Below are positions 61,736-64,000 of a stretch of DNA of 64,000 bases, in pieces. Within the stretch, counting starts at the first letter, position 1, and each line of letters begins with the position of its first letter. Location of the stretch: the NCBI GenBank assembly GCA_964640655.1, contig CAZXFT010000001.1:62001-126000 (forward strand), written 5' to 3'. The DNA comes from BJGO01 sp964640655 (GTDB lineage: Bacteria > Bacteroidota > Bacteroidia > Chitinophagales > UBA10324). Both the position numbers and the translations under genes were made by a program. Under the pieces are notes generated by a model that saw only the letters and a program-made list of their open reading frames with translations, did not search any database and was not told the origin of the DNA.

Positions 61736-63424
61736 TCAACTATTCATTGAAATCAGAAATTCTTCGTTCGATTTGGTTCCTTTCATCTGGCTAAGCAGGA
61801 ATTTCATTGATTCTTCTGAGGTCATGTCGGCCAGATGGTTTCTTAAAATCCACATACGCTGCAATGCATCACGATCATGTAACAGGTCATCGCGGCGTGT
61901 GCTGGAACTGGTTACATCTATTGCAGGGAAAATACGCTTGTTGGCCAGTTTTCTGTCAAGTTGCAACTCCATATTACCCGTACCTTTAAATTCTTCGAAG
62001 ATTACCTCGTCCATTCTGGAGCCGGTGTCGATTAAAGCAGTAGCTAATATGGTTAACGAACCACCATTTTCAATATTTCTGGCTGCACCAAAAAACTGCT
62101 TGGGCTTTTGCATGGCATTTGCCTCCACCCCACCTGATAATACTTTACCGGAAGCAGGAGCTACTGTGTTGTGAGCTCGGGCCAATCGGGTAATAGAATC
62201 AAGCAGAATCACCACATCGTGTCCACATTCTACCATTCGTTTTGCCTTATCCAGTACTATACTGGCCACCTTTACATGGCGCTCTGCCGGTTCATCAAAA
62301 GTTGAAGCTATTACTTCACCACGAATGCTTCGTTCCATATCTGTAACCTCTTCCGGACGCTCATCTACAAGCAGCACCATCAGGTAGCACTCAGGGTGAT
62401 TAGCAGCAATGGCATTGGCAATTTCTTTCAACAGATTGGTTTTACCTGTTTTAGGTTGAGCTACTATCAAGCCGCGTTGTCCTTTACCAATAGGAGTAAA
62501 CAAATCAATGATGCGGGTTGAAAAATTAGTAGGGGAATTAAATAAGTTAAGTTTCTGGTTCGGGAAAAGTGGAGTAAGGTAATCGAAGGCAACACGGTCG
62601 CGCACTTCGTTTGGTGCTTTTCCATTTACCGATTCTACTTTGACAAGAGCAAAATATTTTTCGCCTTCTTTCGGAGGCCTTACAGAACCAATAACGGTAT
62701 CGCCGCTTTTAATTCCGAATAATTTTATTTGCGAAGGAGAAACATAAACATCATCTGGTGAACTGAGGTAACTGTAATCGGAAGAGCGCAGGAATCCATA
62801 ACCTTCAGACATAATTTCCAAAACACCTTCACCGGTTACTGCGCCATCCAAATCAATATTAAATGCAGGCTCTTTTTTTACATGAACTACCTGAACTTGT
62901 TGTTGTTGTTGCTGTACCTGTTGCTGACGAGGAGCCGGCTGATCCGTAACAGGTTCTTTTATATTAGAAGTTGATGTATGAGGTTTATGTTGTGTCGGCT
63001 CATGTGTTTTGTGCACAGCGCCAGAGTGTTTAGCCAAATTCCCTCTCGATAAGTCTGCCGTGAGTATAGGACCTCGCTGAGTGGCCGGTTCGTTTACCGA
63101 TTTTGATTCAAGCTCTTGTTTAACGTGTTCAACTTTTATAGGCTGTTCAGGTGTTGCATCAGACTGAGTATCACCTGCGTCATTGCCATCAGATTTTTTC
63201 TTTTTAACTCGAACACGTTTAGGTTTTTCGGAATCACTGCCTTTCTCGGAGTTGTTATCCGGATTAGCTGTGGCAAGAGCACCGGGGTTAATGGCTTGCT
63301 GATCTAGTATTTTATAAATCAGTTCCTCTTTTTTAAGCTTGTCAATGCTTTTCAAGTTTAATTTCTCTGCTATTTCCCTGAGTTCGGGAACGTGCATTTC
63401 GCTCAACTGTAAAATGTTGTACAT
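61736..63424 (-). CDS. rho: Transcription termination factor Rho
   Basis: 562 residues, about 140 longer than E. coli Rho. An N-terminal Rho-N/SAP-like domain (about 1-45) is followed by a disordered Lys/Ser/Asp/Gln-rich insert (about 46-185, with a Gln run at 167-177), an OB cold-shock domain (about 195-255), and the hexameric ATPase with Walker A QPKTGKTN (about 323-330), VDERPEEVTD, and the Q/R-loops. Long inserts of this kind are usual in Bacteroidota and Actinobacteria. Confidence 0.96.
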   Translation of the reverse strand: MYNILQLSEMHVPELREIAEKLNLKSIDKLKKEELIYKILDQQAINPGALATANPDNNSEKGSDSEKPKRVRVKKKKSDGNDAGDTQSDATPEQPIKVEHVKQELESKSVNEPATQRGPILTADLSRGNLAKHSGAVHKTHEPTQHKPHTSTSNIKEPVTDQPAPRQQQVQQQQQQVQVVHVKKEPAFNIDLDGAVTGEGVLEIMSEGYGFLRSSDYSYLSSPDDVYVSPSQIKLFGIKSGDTVIGSVRPPKEGEKYFALVKVESVNGKAPNEVRDRVAFDYLTPLFPNQKLNLFNSPTNFSTRIIDLFTPIGKGQRGLIVAQPKTGKTNLLKEIANAIAANHPECYLMVLLVDERPEEVTDMERSIRGEVIASTFDEPAERHVKVASIVLDKAKRMVECGHDVVILLDSITRLARAHNTVAPASGKVLSGGVEANAMQKPKQFFGAARNIENGGSLTILATALIDTGSRMDEVIFEEFKGTGNMELQLDRKLANKRIFPAIDVTSSSTRRDDLLHDRDALQRMWILRNHLADMTSEESMKFLLSQMKGTKSNEEFLISMNS

Positions 63425-63648
63425 AACAGTATTAATAATGTAAAGTAAAGTGGTTCAAAAAAATAATAATGAATTCTGTCTAGGAAAGTAGTTTGGAGGA
63501 GATTATGCCTAATAAGTCAATGGCATAATTGAGCGGTAAAAGTAGTTTTTTGATTGAAATCGCCAAATCAAATTACAGATCTGTTCAGAATTGCGCTGTC
63601 AATTCATCTATCTTTACCCTCGAAAAATTAATAAAACAAAGCCCTACA

Positions 63649-64000
63649 ATGCTTCAATTAGCAGTAATACTCGGTCACAAAGAGGATGTAATCAAAAGAC
63701 TGAGCATCAAACATTTTGATGCAGCCTCAATCATAAATGAGATTGAAAAGATTGACGAAAAACGTAGAAAAACGCAGACAGAATTGGATCAAATACTGGC
63801 GCAGTCTAATGCTATTTCCAAAGAGATAGGCCAGTTGATGGGACAAGGAAAAAAGGAAGAAGCAGAGGCGCGAAAGCAAGATGTGCTGACAAATAAAAAC
63901 CGCTCTCAGGAATTACAGATTCAGAAAAATCAACTTGAAGAGGAGTTGATCGCTCTTCAGGTTAAACTGCCTAATCTTCCATCATCTTTAGTTCCTAAAG
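63649..64000 (+). CDS. serS: Seryl-tRNA synthetase, N-terminal part (runs off the window)
   Basis: 117 codons are visible from ATG 63649. The N-terminus MLQLAVILGHKEDVIKRLSI followed by FDAASIINEIEKIDEKRRKTQTELDQILAQSNAISKEIGQLM forms the long antiparallel coiled-coil arm of bacterial SerRS that binds the long variable arm of tRNA-Ser. The turn into the catalytic domain (NLPSSLVPK) is at the edge. EC 6.1.1.11. The catalytic core is outside the window. Confidence 0.9.
   Translation, partial: MLQLAVILGHKEDVIKRLSIKHFDAASIINEIEKIDEKRRKTQTELDQILAQSNAISKEIGQLMGQGKKEEAEARKQDVLTNKNRSQELQIQKNQLEEELIALQVKLPNLPSSLVPK

Noticed and set aside
1..64000. tRNA or rRNA genes
   Set aside because: No T-loop or acceptor-stem pattern, and no rRNA-like sequence, was noticed in intergenic regions; a covariance-model scan would be needed to exclude them.

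Overview
The window is chromosomal DNA of a low-GC member of the Bacteroidota, probably near Chitinophagales/Sphingobacteriia. Evidence includes four proteins with C-terminal type IX secretion (T9SS) sorting domains, an S46 dipeptidyl peptidase, a DUF4290 protein, a Rho factor with a long Gln-rich insert, and promoters of the Bacteroidota form TTG/TTA-N19/20-TAnnTTTG. No phage, transposase, CRISPR array, rRNA or tRNA was seen. Species assignment is not possible from the sequence alone.

Layout. 1-2.5 kb: truncated Crp/Fnr regulator, DUF2721 membrane protein, ACMSD-type decarboxylase, LprI-like secreted protein. 2.5-8.5 kb (minus): compact glycogen operon of the GlgE pathway (glgE, maltokinase, glgB) ending in a P460-like c-type cytochrome lipoprotein. 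8.6-11.7 kb: UvrD/PcrA helicase and a small exported protein. 11.7-17.1 kb (minus): seven-gene housekeeping operon (yqeY, cvpA, pabA/trpG, alpha/beta hydrolase, CBS protein, Omp85-like protein, nadK). 17.1-21.6 kb (minus): DPP11-like S46 peptidase, a choice-of-anchor/Reelin-like T9SS protein, a cyanophycinase-like T9SS protein. 21.6-27.2 kb (plus): DUF4290, murA (active-site Cys replaced by Asp), thioredoxin-like protein, two T9SS proteins with near-identical tails. 27.3-31 kb: gene-poor accessory stretch with two hairpin repeats, two minus-strand ORFs (one lacking a normal start codon), and a phased 21-bp tandem array directly upstream of an uncharacterised gene. 31-34.9 kb (minus): Ppx/GppA phosphatase, cold-shock protein, DEAD-box helicase, second cold-shock-domain protein, membrane protein. 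35-39.9 kb: tricorn-type protease and subtilase. 40-53.9 kb: surface-glycan cluster (glycosyltransferases, polysaccharide deacetylase, asparagine synthase, FkbH-like HAD, acyltransferase, methyltransferase) containing a 1052-residue T9SS type B surface protein. 53.9-56.7 kb: iron-sulfur fusion protein, FMN reductase, OmpA lipoprotein, fluoride channel, small membrane proteins. 56.7-63.4 kb (minus): tsaB, M28 peptidase, S41 peptidase, yidD, rnpA, rpmH, rho. The window ends inside serS on the plus strand.

How the genes work together. GlgE, maltokinase and GlgB form a maltose-1-phosphate route to branched alpha-glucan; TreS, which would supply maltose, is not in the window. The 40-54 kb block looks like assembly and decoration of an envelope polysaccharide. 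rpmH-rnpA-yidD is the classic conserved cluster, here followed by exported proteases. The most unusual item is the 21-bp array at 30.03-30.28 kb: eleven or twelve degenerate units kept in exact register with no indels, ending at the predicted promoter of an orphan gene.
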